A DNA stretch of 64,000 nucleotides, taken from assembly GCF_002699205.1 (NCBI RefSeq), contig NZ_PABT01000014.1, positions 496,001-560,000 of the forward strand, given 5' to 3'. Below, in pieces: positions 45,474 through 54,602 of this stretch (its first letter is position 1; each line of letters opens with the position of its first letter). The notes under the pieces were generated by a model. That model had not been told where the DNA came from, searched no databases, and saw nothing but the letters and a program-made list of their open reading frames with translations. Source of the DNA: Allomuricauda sp. GTDB taxonomy: Bacteria; Bacteroidota; Bacteroidia; Flavobacteriales; Flavobacteriaceae. The translations under genes and the position numbers were made by a program.

Positions 45474-46505
45474 CTAACCGTTAATTGGAATCTCTACCGT
45501 AACAAGATACTGTCCGGATTTTTTTTCGGTATTAAAATAATGTTTATTTGGATACAAAAGCTCTAAACGCTCCCTAAGATTTTTTAAACCGATCCCGGAA
45601 CCACTTTTATCGGCCTGGTTTTTTGGAAAGTCCGTATTCATCCCTTTGAAAACAATACAGCCATCCTTTATTGACATATCAAACGTAATGGTGCTTTTTT
45701 CTTGGGCGGAAACACCGTGCTTAAAAGCATTTTCAATTAACGAAATAAAAAGCAGGGGCGGAACTTCCAAGGTAGCGTCAACTTTTGGAAAGTTGTAGGT
45801 TACGGTGGTTTTATCGGTCAACCTGAGTTTGCCCAGTTCGATATATTTTACCATAAAATCGATTTCCTTGTTCAAGGGAACCTTGTCGGTATGTGTCTCG
45901 TATAGCAAATAGCGCATGAGCTTACCAAGACTGTGTATCGTGGATTTTGCTTTTTCGGGGGAAATATCCACCAAGGCATAGATGTTATTGAGGGAATTAA
46001 AGAAAAAATGGGGCTGCAACTGATATTGCAAATGTTGAAGATCGGACTTTAGCTGTTGATGTGCCACTTCCTTTTTTTCTATTTCGTTACTGATCAGCCG
46101 TTCCATTGCCCGCAGTGCGACAGCCGAAACAACGGGAACCAAAAAAGAAATGGTGTTTACATAATAGATCATATTTCGGGGCGGACCCTTTCTTTCACTG
46201 ATTTGTGGCCTTGGAAAGTATGTTTCTATAAAGTGTTCCCTTAGGGCAGTCATGGCCACAATTACCAATAGATTAATAGCAATGAACAAGAATATTTTTT
46301 TGTCGAAAAACAGCTTATCGGCCAAAAAAAGATAATTGAAATAAAAGACAAACAAGAACAAGGTAAGCGGTGTCCATGAAAAAGCCACAACCTGCCTAAA
46401 TGCTTGATCACTTTCATAACTTAACAGATACGGTACAATGAATAATATCAACCATACTGTAACGTGTATGAAAATAGAACGTCGTTTGTTGTTTGTTGTT
46501 TCCAT
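45474..46505 (-). CDS. LytS/YehU-type sensor histidine kinase
   Basis: This 343-residue kinase has four membrane helices in the first about 150 residues (IFIHVTVWLILFIVPYLLSY; VVAFSWTPLTLFLFVFYFNYLF; IFLFIAINLLVIVAMTAL; TISFLVPVVSAVALRAM). The His-kinase box LQYQLQPHFFFNSLNNIYALVD near residue 160 contains the phospho-acceptor His. The ATPase domain follows with LLFISLIENAFKHGVSA and GSGIGLKNLRERLELLY. There is no large extracellular sensor, so it likely senses the membrane or its ABC partner. It pairs with the adjacent LytTR regulator. Confidence 0.92.
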   Translation of the reverse strand: METTNNKRRSIFIHVTVWLILFIVPYLLSYESDQAFRQVVAFSWTPLTLFLFVFYFNYLFLADKLFFDKKIFLFIAINLLVIVAMTALREHFIETYFPRPQISERKGPPRNMIYYVNTISFLVPVVSAVALRAMERLISNEIEKKEVAHQQLKSDLQHLQYQLQPHFFFNSLNNIYALVDISPEKAKSTIHSLGKLMRYLLYETHTDKVPLNKEIDFMVKYIELGKLRLTDKTTVTYNFPKVDATLEVPPLLFISLIENAFKHGVSAQEKSTITFDMSIKDGCIVFKGMNTDFPKNQADKSGSGIGLKNLRERLELLYPNKHYFNTEKKSGQYLVTVEIPING

Positions 46506-46516
46506 ATCAGTTGGTT

Positions 46517-47737
46517 CTATTCATATCTCAATGCGGAAATCGGATCCAATGCGGATGCTTTTCTTGCAGGATACCATCCAAAGAAAATTCCGGTCACGGC
46601 ACAGACCGCAAAGGAAATGAAAATTGAATATCCAGCAATGACCGTTGGCCAATGTAATATATTTTCTATAAAAACGGTGGCTGCCAGTCCAAGTAAAACC
46701 CCAAGCACCCCTCCTGTGACACTGATCAATATGGATTCTATCAAAAATTGCATTAAGATATCTGCGCCCTTGCCCCCTACGGCCATACGCAGTCCTATTT
46801 CCCGGGTACGCTCCTTGACGGATACGTACATAATGTTCATGATACCGATACCCCCTACGAGTAGGGATATGCCCGCAATGGCCACCAATAGGATTGTAAG
46901 CATTTCACTGGTGGAACTAAAGGTGGATATCAGTTCTTCCATGGAGCGCACTTCAAAATCGTCATCCTCATTGGATGTCAATCCGTGTTGTTCCCTCATG
47001 ATAGCGGTTATGTCCTCTACTGCTTGGGGTGCAAGTTCTTCACTGGAGGCGGAAGCTGTAATGGAGTTCAGGTAATCTATGGCCAAAATCCTTTTTTGGA
47101 CAGTAGTGTACGGCGCGAAAACCACATCATCTTGATCCTGTCCAAAGGTATTTTCACCTTTTTCCTCCAAAACACCTATCACAATAAACGGGATGTTGTT
47201 AAAACGAATCATTTGGCCTATGGGATCTTCGTCGGAATCGAAAAGATTGTCTACCACTGTCTGGCCGATCACAGCAACTTTGGCCGCGGATTTTACCTCG
47301 GCCTCTGTAAACATGCTACCATCTACTACATCCACCATTCTTATGTTCAAATATTCGGGCAAAACCCCATAAATCGTAGAAGGCCAGTTTTTTGCGCCCT
47401 TGATGACCTGTCCTCCACTGTTGACCACTGGGGTAATGTAGCTTATATTGGAAGCATTGTCCCGTATGGCCTCATAATCATCCAAGGTCAATGTTTGCAT
47501 TTCATCAGCACTGAGTCTAACCCCGCCTCTTACATCACCGCCTGGTCTTATTGTTATCATATTGGAGCCCATACTGGAAATGGTGGTCCTGATGCTTTGT
47601 TTTGACCCCTCACCAATGGCGAGCATGGCAATAACGGAAGCTACACCTATGATGATGCCCAACATGGTCAACAAGGTTCTCATTTTATTAAGGATGATGG
47701 CCTTGAATGCTATCTTTAAAAGGTTCAGTATTCTCAT
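46517..47737 (-). CDS. MacB-type ABC transporter permease
   Basis: This 406-residue FtsX/MacB permease has a first helix near residue 10-40 (KIAFKAIILNKMRTLLTMLGIIIGVASVIAML). A long periplasmic MacB domain at about 60-275 follows (LTLDDYEAIRDNASNISYITPVV), then three C-terminal helices at about 280-400 (ILLVAIAGISLLVGGIGIMNIMYV). The ATG at 47737 lies 2 bases after the ATPase stop; a TTG two codons earlier is less likely. It works with the separate ATPase, the MacA adaptor and TolC as a tripartite pump for peptides, lipids or antibiotics. Confidence 0.92.
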   Translation of the reverse strand: MRILNLLKIAFKAIILNKMRTLLTMLGIIIGVASVIAMLAIGEGSKQSIRTTISSMGSNMITIRPGGDVRGGVRLSADEMQTLTLDDYEAIRDNASNISYITPVVNSGGQVIKGAKNWPSTIYGVLPEYLNIRMVDVVDGSMFTEAEVKSAAKVAVIGQTVVDNLFDSDEDPIGQMIRFNNIPFIVIGVLEEKGENTFGQDQDDVVFAPYTTVQKRILAIDYLNSITASASSEELAPQAVEDITAIMREQHGLTSNEDDDFEVRSMEELISTFSSTSEMLTILLVAIAGISLLVGGIGIMNIMYVSVKERTREIGLRMAVGGKGADILMQFLIESILISVTGGVLGVLLGLAATVFIENILHWPTVIAGYSIFISFAVCAVTGIFFGWYPARKASALDPISALRYE

Positions 47738-47739
47738 GG

Positions 47740-48483
47740 TCAATGGTTTTGTGCAGGTAGTTTATCTAATTCCTCTTTGGCGTTTTGCACATCAAGGTTT
47801 TTGGTGTCGTCGATAATATTGCCATCCTTGAGCACCAACGTCCTGCTGCTGAATGTCGCTATATCGGGCTCGTGGGTAACAAATGCAATGGTCATTCCTT
47901 GGCTGTTGAGTTCTTGGAACAAGGACATGACTTCATAGGATGTTCTTGTATCCAAGTTCCCTGTGGCCTCATCCGCCAAGATCAGTACCGGGTTATTGAC
48001 CAAGGATCTGGCAATGGCAACACGCTGTTGCTGTCCCCCGGAGAGTTGTGCTGGCGTATGGTGCAACCTATCTCCCAACCCTACTTTTTTGAGCGCATTT
48101 ATGGCGCGCTCCCTTCGTTCCTCGGTGGATACCTTATTGTTGTACAAAAGAGGTAGCTCCACATTTTCCAATGCCGTGGTACGGGCCAAGAGATTATAGG
48201 ATTGAAAAATGAACCCTATCTTTTGGTTTCGAATCAACGCCAATTGGTTCTTGGATAAATCTTTTACGGGTACACCATCAATTTCATAATAACCGGAGGT
48301 GGGGCTGTCCAAGCATCCCAAAATGTTCAACAGGGTACTTTTGCCGGACCCACTGGATCCCATTATTGTTACAAACTCACCTTCTTTGATATCGAAAGAT
48401 ATGCCGTTTAAAGCATGGACAATTTCATCGCCCATTCTAAATTCTCTCTTTAAATCTTCTATATGTATGATTGTCTTGGACAT
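47740..48483 (-). CDS. MacB-type ABC transporter ATP-binding protein
   Basis: This is a 247-residue ABC ATPase. Walker A is GSSGSGKSTLLNILGCLD near residue 43, Q-loop FIFQSYNLLARTTALENVELPLLY, signature LSGGQQQRVAIARSL near 145 and Walker B LILADEATGNLD. These match the LolD/MacB subfamily. It energises the permease encoded immediately downstream. In E. coli MacB the ATPase and permease are fused; here they are separate, as usual in Bacteroidota. Confidence 0.94.
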   Translation of the reverse strand: MSKTIIHIEDLKREFRMGDEIVHALNGISFDIKEGEFVTIMGSSGSGKSTLLNILGCLDSPTSGYYEIDGVPVKDLSKNQLALIRNQKIGFIFQSYNLLARTTALENVELPLLYNNKVSTEERRERAINALKKVGLGDRLHHTPAQLSGGQQQRVAIARSLVNNPVLILADEATGNLDTRTSYEVMSLFQELNSQGMTIAFVTHEPDIATFSSRTLVLKDGNIIDDTKNLDVQNAKEELDKLPAQNH

Positions 48484-48494
48484 GGGCGTGCTTT

Positions 48495-49715
48495 TTATTT
48501 TTTATTGCTTCCGGGTGGTTTGGGCATAAATGGACTGTCTCCTGCTCCAGTGGACCCTGAACTCAATGGACTGCTTGCTTCCAAACTGTAAACCAGTTCG
48601 TCGTTTAGCTCCACTCCTTCCAATATTTGTAAGTGTACCCCGTCACTGGCCCCTATTTTGACAGATTTTGGGACAATGGAACCATCTGGGTTCTTGACCC
48701 ATACCGTGGTTGTGTTGTCTTGATCTTCCGCTGGTGGCATTGGTGGCTTTGTTTCGTTATTGGCTATATCCAATTGTTCCTCGTACATTTTTAAGGTGGC
48801 CATGTCGGGTTTGAAGTTCACAGCCTTTGCTTCGGTTACAAGTACATCTTTAAGTTCCAAGGTGTATATGGATATTGTGGCGGTCAATCCAGGTTTTAGT
48901 TTCAGTTCTGGATTGTCCGCTTTTACCACAACGGTGTAGGTGATTACATTGGAAGTTTCTGTATAATCCAACCGTACCTGTGTAACAGTGCCCTCAAAGG
49001 TTTCTCCTTGGAACGCATCCACGGTAAAGGTGACCCGTTGCCCTTCTTTGACACCACCTATGTCTGCCTCGTCCACATCAGCTTCTACTTGCATTTGTTC
49101 CAGATCTTGGGCAATGGTGAACAAAGTCGGTGTGCTGTAGCTGGCGGCAACGGTCTGTCCTTCATCAACATCCCTGGAAAGCACAATGCCATCTATGGGG
49201 GAATAAATATTGGCGTAGCCCAAGTTTGTCTTGGCAATTTGTAGGGCCGACTGCCTTTCAACCACGGTTTGCTTTGCCGTGTTGTAATCGTAAAGGGCAT
49301 CCTCGTAATCGGATTGGCTTATTACTTTGTTGTCGAATAGCTGTTTTTGTCTTTTGTAAATGGTCTCTAGATATTCCTTTTGGGTAACAGCGCTGTTGTA
49401 GGCTGCTTGGGCTTGTGCCAAGGTGGATTTAAGAGTGGTCTTGTCCAGCTCTGCGATCAGTTGTCCTTCTTTGACGATGCTGTTATAGTCCACATAGACC
49501 TTCTCTATGGTCCCGGAAACCTGGGTTCCCACATCGACTTGGGTTATGGGTTCAATGGTGCCCGTTGCGGTTACCAATGTGGTCACATCTCCCTTTTGTA
49601 CAGGTACAGTTTTTACTTGGATTTCAATATCCTTATCCCCGCCTAAAAAGGCATAGCCCAGAATCACCACCAAAAGAATGGCAGCTACTAAGATGATTGT
49701 CTTCTTTTTGTTCAT
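48495..49715 (-). CDS. MacA-like periplasmic adaptor (membrane fusion protein)
   Basis: This 406-residue adaptor starts MNKKKTIILVAAILLVVILGYAFLGG, a single membrane anchor. It has the lipoyl-like halves VTTLVTATGTIEPITQVDVGTQVSG and IYSPIDGIVLSRDVDEGQTV. Between them lies a coiled-coil hairpin (about residues 90-155, STLAQAQAAYNSAVTQKEYLETI). Beta-barrel and membrane-proximal domains follow, and the C-terminus is Pro/Ser/Gly-rich. An in-frame start at 49778 would overlap tolC; 49715, 4 bases after the tolC stop, is preferred. It bridges MacB and TolC. Confidence 0.92.
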   Translation of the reverse strand: MNKKKTIILVAAILLVVILGYAFLGGDKDIEIQVKTVPVQKGDVTTLVTATGTIEPITQVDVGTQVSGTIEKVYVDYNSIVKEGQLIAELDKTTLKSTLAQAQAAYNSAVTQKEYLETIYKRQKQLFDNKVISQSDYEDALYDYNTAKQTVVERQSALQIAKTNLGYANIYSPIDGIVLSRDVDEGQTVAASYSTPTLFTIAQDLEQMQVEADVDEADIGGVKEGQRVTFTVDAFQGETFEGTVTQVRLDYTETSNVITYTVVVKADNPELKLKPGLTATISIYTLELKDVLVTEAKAVNFKPDMATLKMYEEQLDIANNETKPPMPPAEDQDNTTTVWVKNPDGSIVPKSVKIGASDGVHLQILEGVELNDELVYSLEASSPLSSGSTGAGDSPFMPKPPGSNKK

Positions 49716-49719
49716 TTTG

Positions 49720-51051
49720 TTAGAGTTTAATTTCATTTCCTTGATAAAAATCGAGGAGCTCGTTGTACAATATTCCAAGGTATTTGGCTTGTAAATAGTT
49801 TAATTGGGCATTGGTGTATGTATTTTGACTGATCACAAGATCGGTGGTACTCAATGCGTTCAATTCATATTTTCGTTGTGCCAGTTTGTATGATTCATAT
49901 GCTGCTTCCATGGCAATCTTTGCGGCTTCGGTCTGCTCTTGTGCCGATTGTGCATTTTGCCAAGCGGTCTCGATTTTTTGGTAGAGCTGCTTTTTGACGG
50001 TTTGTAGCTCTAGTTTGGATTGTTCAATGCCTATTTTGGCATTGGCCACAGAGGCTTTGTTACGGTATTGGGAGAATATGGGCACGGTCAGGGTTACCCC
50101 AACACGTTGGTTGAAGTTTACATCCATTTGGTCTGCAAAGTTGATGTCGTTGATGCTTGTGTACCCGGACCCAATGCTGCCGGTAAGTGAAAGCGTTGGT
50201 AAAAACCCTCCCTTGGCAATATCCAAATCCTTTTCATTGATCGAGGTGGTCAACTCTGAAGCTTGGATTTCAGGCATTTTGCCAACCGCTTGTTGGAACA
50301 CCTCGATTTTTCCGGGAATTACCTTTCCTTCCAATAAGGGGTTTTCCAAGGGCTCAATTTCCAGCTCCACCCATGGATCTAGCTCCAATAACTGTTTTAG
50401 TGCAATAATCTGTTGCGCATAGCTGTTTTTGGCAGAAATCAAATTGGTTTTGTTTGTTGCGGCCTGGGATAGTGCGTCTGTATAGTCTATCATGGATATG
50501 GTTCCGGCGTCCAATCTTGCCTTGGCGCGTTCCACTTCTTTTTCGGAAGCCACCAGATTGTTTTCCGCTACCTCTATACTTTCCTTGTTGTACAGTATTT
50601 GCAGGTATGCTTCCAAAATACTCAAGGTGATATTGTTCTTGGCCTCCTCTACGTAAAGTTCGTTCTGTTCCACCAACAACCTGTTTTGTTTTATGGTGTT
50701 GTTCAATTGGTTTCCATTGTACAGTGTCACGGAAGTGCTCAATTGGAGATTCGTTGAATTTATTTGTTCGGACACAAAATCACTGGTAATTGGATCAATG
50801 GACGATCCCCAGGAAAAATTCTGTGAAGCGCTACTGCTCAAGTCAGGTAGTTTGGCATATTTGGATTGGGTGAGGTTTACCTCTGAACTGTTCATCCCCA
50901 ACTCCGCTTGTTTTATGGTGATATTGTTTTCCAACGCATAATTTATACAGTCCTCCAAGGACCATACTTTTTTGGTAGCCAAGGAATCCGGTTCTTGTGC
51001 CTTGAGAAATAGCCCCATAAAAAGAAAGAATAAGATGGTCTGAATCTTCAT
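49720..51051 (-). CDS. TolC-family outer-membrane efflux protein
   Basis: This 443-residue protein has a signal peptide (KIQTILFFLFMGLFLKAQ) and two OEP repeats of long helices. The first starts WSLEDCINYALENNITIKQAELGMNSSEV. The second includes VGVTLTVPIFSQYRNKASVANAKIGIEQSKLEL and ends TYTNAQLNYLQAKYLGILYNELLDFY. It forms the outer-membrane duct of the tripartite pump. The start at 51051 (signal peptide) is chosen over an upstream in-frame ATG at 51126. It is the first gene of the six-gene operon. Confidence 0.93.
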   Translation of the reverse strand: MKIQTILFFLFMGLFLKAQEPDSLATKKVWSLEDCINYALENNITIKQAELGMNSSEVNLTQSKYAKLPDLSSSASQNFSWGSSIDPITSDFVSEQINSTNLQLSTSVTLYNGNQLNNTIKQNRLLVEQNELYVEEAKNNITLSILEAYLQILYNKESIEVAENNLVASEKEVERAKARLDAGTISMIDYTDALSQAATNKTNLISAKNSYAQQIIALKQLLELDPWVELEIEPLENPLLEGKVIPGKIEVFQQAVGKMPEIQASELTTSINEKDLDIAKGGFLPTLSLTGSIGSGYTSINDINFADQMDVNFNQRVGVTLTVPIFSQYRNKASVANAKIGIEQSKLELQTVKKQLYQKIETAWQNAQSAQEQTEAAKIAMEAAYESYKLAQRKYELNALSTTDLVISQNTYTNAQLNYLQAKYLGILYNELLDFYQGNEIKL

Positions 51052-51110
51052 TGTGATACATTTTAAGTTCAAAATTCCATCATAAATCCTCTGTATATCG
51101 ATGCAATAGA

Positions 51111-51125
51111 TGTTTGTGGCAAACA
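51111..51125. promoter_or_regulatory. 15-base palindrome upstream of the tolC-macAB operon
   Basis: TGTTTG-TGG-CAAACA, a perfect 6-3-6 inverted repeat ending 60 bases before the tolC ATG. It is a candidate operator; LytTR regulators usually bind direct repeats, so a different regulator may be involved. No clear TAnnTTTG box was found between it and the gene. Confidence 0.4.
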
Positions 51126-51235
51126 ATTCTACAAACCTTGAAATGGGATCGACGAATTTTCCTGGATATGGCCTTTGTAATGCAATGAAGGTATGGACAA
51201 GGCAACCCCTTTACTTTAAGGAGTTTGTTGGCCGT

Positions 51236-51354
51236 TGTTGATAACCCGTGGAAAAATGATTTTATAAAAATGAGCTTGTCGGGTTTTTTGCGAAACCCTT
51301 ATTCTGCGTTTGTTCCCACGGATTTTTGTTGTCCAAAAAATCAAATGTTGATAA
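51236..51354 (-). promoter_or_regulatory. Upstream region of nrdBA with two DnaA-box-like 9-mers
   Basis: This lies in the 401-base gap 51052-51452. TGTTGATAA occurs at 51236-51244 and 51346-51354; its complement TTATCAACA is one base from the DnaA box TTATCCACA. Between them are a hairpin GGGTTT-TTTGCG-AAACCC (51281-51298) and a longer-range CCGTGG/CCACGG pair. No convincing TAnnTTTG promoter was found in this gap. Confidence 0.35.
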
Positions 51355-51452
51355 AAGTGTTAAGAACCTGATCGGCACAACTTCAAATCCAAGTAAAGAA
51401 AATATGAATTTTACACTCAAGCTATTTTTTTCAACTCCAAACCGTTTTCTTC

Positions 51453-52727
51453 ATGCAGATTACTCATATAACCAAGAGGGACTTTAGTACGCAAGAATTT
51501 GATTTACACAAGATTACGAATGCGATCTTGAAGGCCATGACAGCTGTTGAACATGGTCAGATTACCGATGCGCAGACCATTGCCGACAACGTAAACCAAG
51601 TGTTGTTGGAGCGAAAAAGTCAAGATGAACAATATGTGCCCACTGTAGAGGAAGTTCAAGATGTGGTGGAGAACCAACTTATGAACAGTGAGTTCCATGA
51701 TGCGGCAAAAGCATACATTATCTACAGGAACAAAAGGGCACAAATGCGCGAGCCCGATATCTTCGAGAAGCGTGTTAATTTGAAGCCTTACGAATATCCG
51801 CAACTGTATGAGTACGTGCCGGCAATCAGGCATTCCTATTGGATACATACCGAATTTAATTTTACCAGCGACATCCAAGATTTTAAATCTGGATTGAGCG
51901 AAGTTGAACGAAGCGCCATTAAAAACACCATGCTTGCCATTTCCCAAATAGAAGTGGCGGTAAAAACTTTTTGGGGGGACATTTACCACCGCATGCCCAA
52001 GCCGGAAATAGGGTCTGTTGGAGCTACCTTTGCAGAAAGTGAGGTACGCCATCACGATGCTTACTCCCATTTGTTGGAGATTTTAGGGTTGAACCAGGAG
52101 TTTGAAAACCTGAAAAAGAAACCTGTGATCATGAAGCGGGTGCAGTATTTGGAGACGGCCCTTAAAAATGCGAAGAGTGAGAATAATAAGGAGTATGCGG
52201 AATCCATTTTGCTTTTCTCCCTTTTCATTGAGCATGTATCACTGTTCTCCCAGTTTTTGATCATCATGGCATTTAACAAGTACAAGAATGTCCTTAAAGG
52301 AATTTCCAACGTGGTCGAGGCCACTTCAAAAGAGGAGCAGATTCATGGTGATTTTGGAATTGATGTGATCAACATCATCAAAAAAGAGCACCCGGAATGG
52401 TTTGATGATGCTTACAAGGCCATGATTCAGGACATCTGTGAAAAAGCATACGAGGCGGAAAGTAAAATTGTGGATTGGATCTTTGAAGCTGGTGAATTGG
52501 ACTTTTTGCCAAAAAACTTGGTCAACGAATTCATCAAGAACAGATTCAACAATTCATTGGAGAGCATTGGAATTTCCAAAATATTTGATGTCGATCAAAA
52601 ACTATTGGAACAGACCGAATGGTTTGATGACGAGATCATTGGAACAAAACACGGAGACTTTTTTGTAAAAAGATCCATTAACTATAGTAAAAGAACACAA
52701 AGTATAACTAGCGACGACCTTTTTTAA
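51453..52727 (+). CDS. nrdB: Ribonucleotide reductase small subunit with N-terminal ATP-cone
   Basis: This 424-residue protein is longer than the usual about 350-375. Residues 1 to about 95 are an ATP-cone (ITKRDFSTQEFDLHKITNAILKA), a domain normally on NrdA. The ferritin-like radical domain follows, with candidate metal ligands D140, E197 and H200 and a Tyr204 at the radical-Tyr position (E-V-R-H-H-D-A-Y). FIEHVSLFSQF and EEQIHGDFG complete the site. This is the layout described for Leeuwenhoekiella blandensis NrdB, where dATP acts on the small subunit. It lies 3 bases upstream of nrdA. Confidence 0.93.
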   Translation: MQITHITKRDFSTQEFDLHKITNAILKAMTAVEHGQITDAQTIADNVNQVLLERKSQDEQYVPTVEEVQDVVENQLMNSEFHDAAKAYIIYRNKRAQMREPDIFEKRVNLKPYEYPQLYEYVPAIRHSYWIHTEFNFTSDIQDFKSGLSEVERSAIKNTMLAISQIEVAVKTFWGDIYHRMPKPEIGSVGATFAESEVRHHDAYSHLLEILGLNQEFENLKKKPVIMKRVQYLETALKNAKSENNKEYAESILLFSLFIEHVSLFSQFLIIMAFNKYKNVLKGISNVVEATSKEEQIHGDFGIDVINIIKKEHPEWFDDAYKAMIQDICEKAYEAESKIVDWIFEAGELDFLPKNLVNEFIKNRFNNSLESIGISKIFDVDQKLLEQTEWFDDEIIGTKHGDFFVKRSINYSKRTQSITSDDLF

Positions 52728-52730
52728 ATT

Positions 52731-54524
52731 ATGGAGAAGAGAACACAAACAACCCAGGTCACCGACCACAAGCAGGATGACAAAACACAAGAACTTGTAA
52801 ATGCAAGAAAGGATACCTTGTCAAAACTTAAAACAAGTGAGGACGATAAGGGATTCAAATGGTTGAACGAGTATAGCCGAAAATTTTTGGCATCGGGATA
52901 CCTTACCGAAGGAGTAAGTCCGGAGGAACGCATCCGCGAAATCGGTGATAGGGCAGAGGAAATTCTGCAAATCCCTGGGTATTCGGACAAGTTTTATGGC
53001 TATATGTCCGAAGGTTTTTTCTCTTTGGCCTCCCCAGTATGGTCCAACTTCGGAAAAAAACGTGGGTTGCCCATTAGTTGTTTTGGGTCCCACATAGACG
53101 ATGATATGGGTAATATCCTTTATACCCAATCAGAGGTTGGGATGATGTCCAAACTTGGTGGTGGAACGTCCGGGTACTTTGGTAAGATCAGGCACAGAGG
53201 GGCACCAGTTAAAAATAATGGACAAGCTTCCGGGGCGGTCCACATTATGCAATTGTTTGAGTCCATGGTCGATGTGGTGAGCCAGGGTTCGGTTCGTCGC
53301 GGTCGTTTTTCCCCATATTTGCCGATTGACCACAAGGACATCATGGAATTTTTGGAAATCGGTACCGAAGGTAACCCTATCCAACAGTTGACCCACGGTG
53401 TGACCGTAACCAACAAATGGATGCAGGAAATGATCGAAGGTGACATGGAGAAAAGGACTGTTTGGGCCAAGGTGTTGCAGCGTAGAGGAGAAATGGGCTA
53501 TCCTTATGTGTTCTTCACGGACAATGCCAACGATGGTGCCGCGGATGTTTATAAGGACAAGAACCTCCGTATCCATGCCAGTAACCTGTGTACCGAGATT
53601 ATGTTGCCATCCAACGATAACTGGTCTTTTGTTTGTGTGCTTTCCAGTGTCAATTTGATGCATTACGACAAATGGAAAAATACGGACGCCGTTGAGACCA
53701 TGGTTTACTTTTTGGATGCGGTGATCACCGAATTTATTGAAAAACTGGAAGCTTACAGGGATTCCTCCGACAGGGAGGACCGACAAACCTTCCTGTTTAT
53801 GGAGCGGGCCTACAATTTTGCCAAGCAAAACCGTTCATTGGGCTTGGGAGCTCTTGGATGGCACTCCTTATTACAGTCCAAAAGATTGGCATTTAACAGT
53901 CAAGAGGCCTATAACCTGAACAGTGAGATATTCAAAGAGATCAAGGAACGTTCATACAAAGCTTCGGCGGAATTGGCCGAGCGTTTTGGTGAACCCGAAA
54001 TATTGAAAGGTTATGGAAGACGCAATGCGACCTTGAACGCCATTGCACCCACGACTTCCTCAGCATTTATATTAGGTCAGGTTTCCCAAGGAATCGAACC
54101 TATTTGGTCAAATTGCTACGTAAAGGATATTGCCAAAATAAAAGTGACCATCAAAAACCCACATTTAATGGAGTTATTGGAGGAAAAAGGGAAGAATACA
54201 ACAGAAGTATGGAGAAGTATCCGTGATATGGACGGTTCTGTCCAACATTTGGACTTTTTGACCGATGAAGAGAAGGAAGTGTTCAAAACGTATTCAGAAT
54301 TGGATCAGTTGGATATCATTTATCAAGCTGCCAACAGGCAGAACCATATAGATCAAGGGCAATCGGTGAACATAATTATTCATCCGGACATGCCGACCAA
54401 GGATATCAATAAGATCCATGTAACGGCATGGAAACTTGGTCTGAAGTCCTTGTATTATCAACACAGCATGAATGCGGCACAGAAATTTAAACAGAAGAAG
54501 GACTGTGCTAGTTGCGAAGCATAA
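52731..54524 (+). CDS. nrdA: Ribonucleotide reductase large subunit, lacking an ATP-cone
   Basis: This 597-residue class I alpha subunit is about 150-200 residues shorter than typical NrdA because the N-terminal ATP-cone is absent. Key blocks are SPVWSNFGKKRGLPISCFGSH (active-site Cys), GGGTSGYFGKIRHRGAPV, NLCTEIMLP (second and third active-site residues) and GLGALGWHSLLQ. The C-terminal reductant-binding pair is CASCEA. It reduces ribonucleoside diphosphates using the radical from NrdB. Overall activity control must therefore reside in the ATP-cone of NrdB. A strong terminator follows. Confidence 0.95.
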   Translation: MEKRTQTTQVTDHKQDDKTQELVNARKDTLSKLKTSEDDKGFKWLNEYSRKFLASGYLTEGVSPEERIREIGDRAEEILQIPGYSDKFYGYMSEGFFSLASPVWSNFGKKRGLPISCFGSHIDDDMGNILYTQSEVGMMSKLGGGTSGYFGKIRHRGAPVKNNGQASGAVHIMQLFESMVDVVSQGSVRRGRFSPYLPIDHKDIMEFLEIGTEGNPIQQLTHGVTVTNKWMQEMIEGDMEKRTVWAKVLQRRGEMGYPYVFFTDNANDGAADVYKDKNLRIHASNLCTEIMLPSNDNWSFVCVLSSVNLMHYDKWKNTDAVETMVYFLDAVITEFIEKLEAYRDSSDREDRQTFLFMERAYNFAKQNRSLGLGALGWHSLLQSKRLAFNSQEAYNLNSEIFKEIKERSYKASAELAERFGEPEILKGYGRRNATLNAIAPTTSSAFILGQVSQGIEPIWSNCYVKDIAKIKVTIKNPHLMELLEEKGKNTTEVWRSIRDMDGSVQHLDFLTDEEKEVFKTYSELDQLDIIYQAANRQNHIDQGQSVNIIIHPDMPTKDINKIHVTAWKLGLKSLYYQHSMNAAQKFKQKKDCASCEA

Positions 54525-54545
54525 CATCATAAGATTTGATTCATT

Positions 54546-54583
54546 AAAAAAGGAGGTTCGAATTAACGACACCTCCTTTTTTT
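54546..54583 (+). terminator. Intrinsic terminator of nrdBA
   Basis: AAAAAAGGAGGT (54546-54557), 13-base loop, ACCTCCTTTTTT (54571-54582), within a run of seven T. It lies 22 bases past the nrdA stop; its A-tract may also let it serve the opposing DUF4625 gene. Confidence 0.9.
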
Positions 54584-54602
54584 GCAACTAACTAGAAAGC
54601 AT

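Noticed and set aside
53130..53828. 232-codon minus-strand frame inside nrdA
   Set aside because: It is antisense to conserved nrdA sequence, with no recognisable motif.
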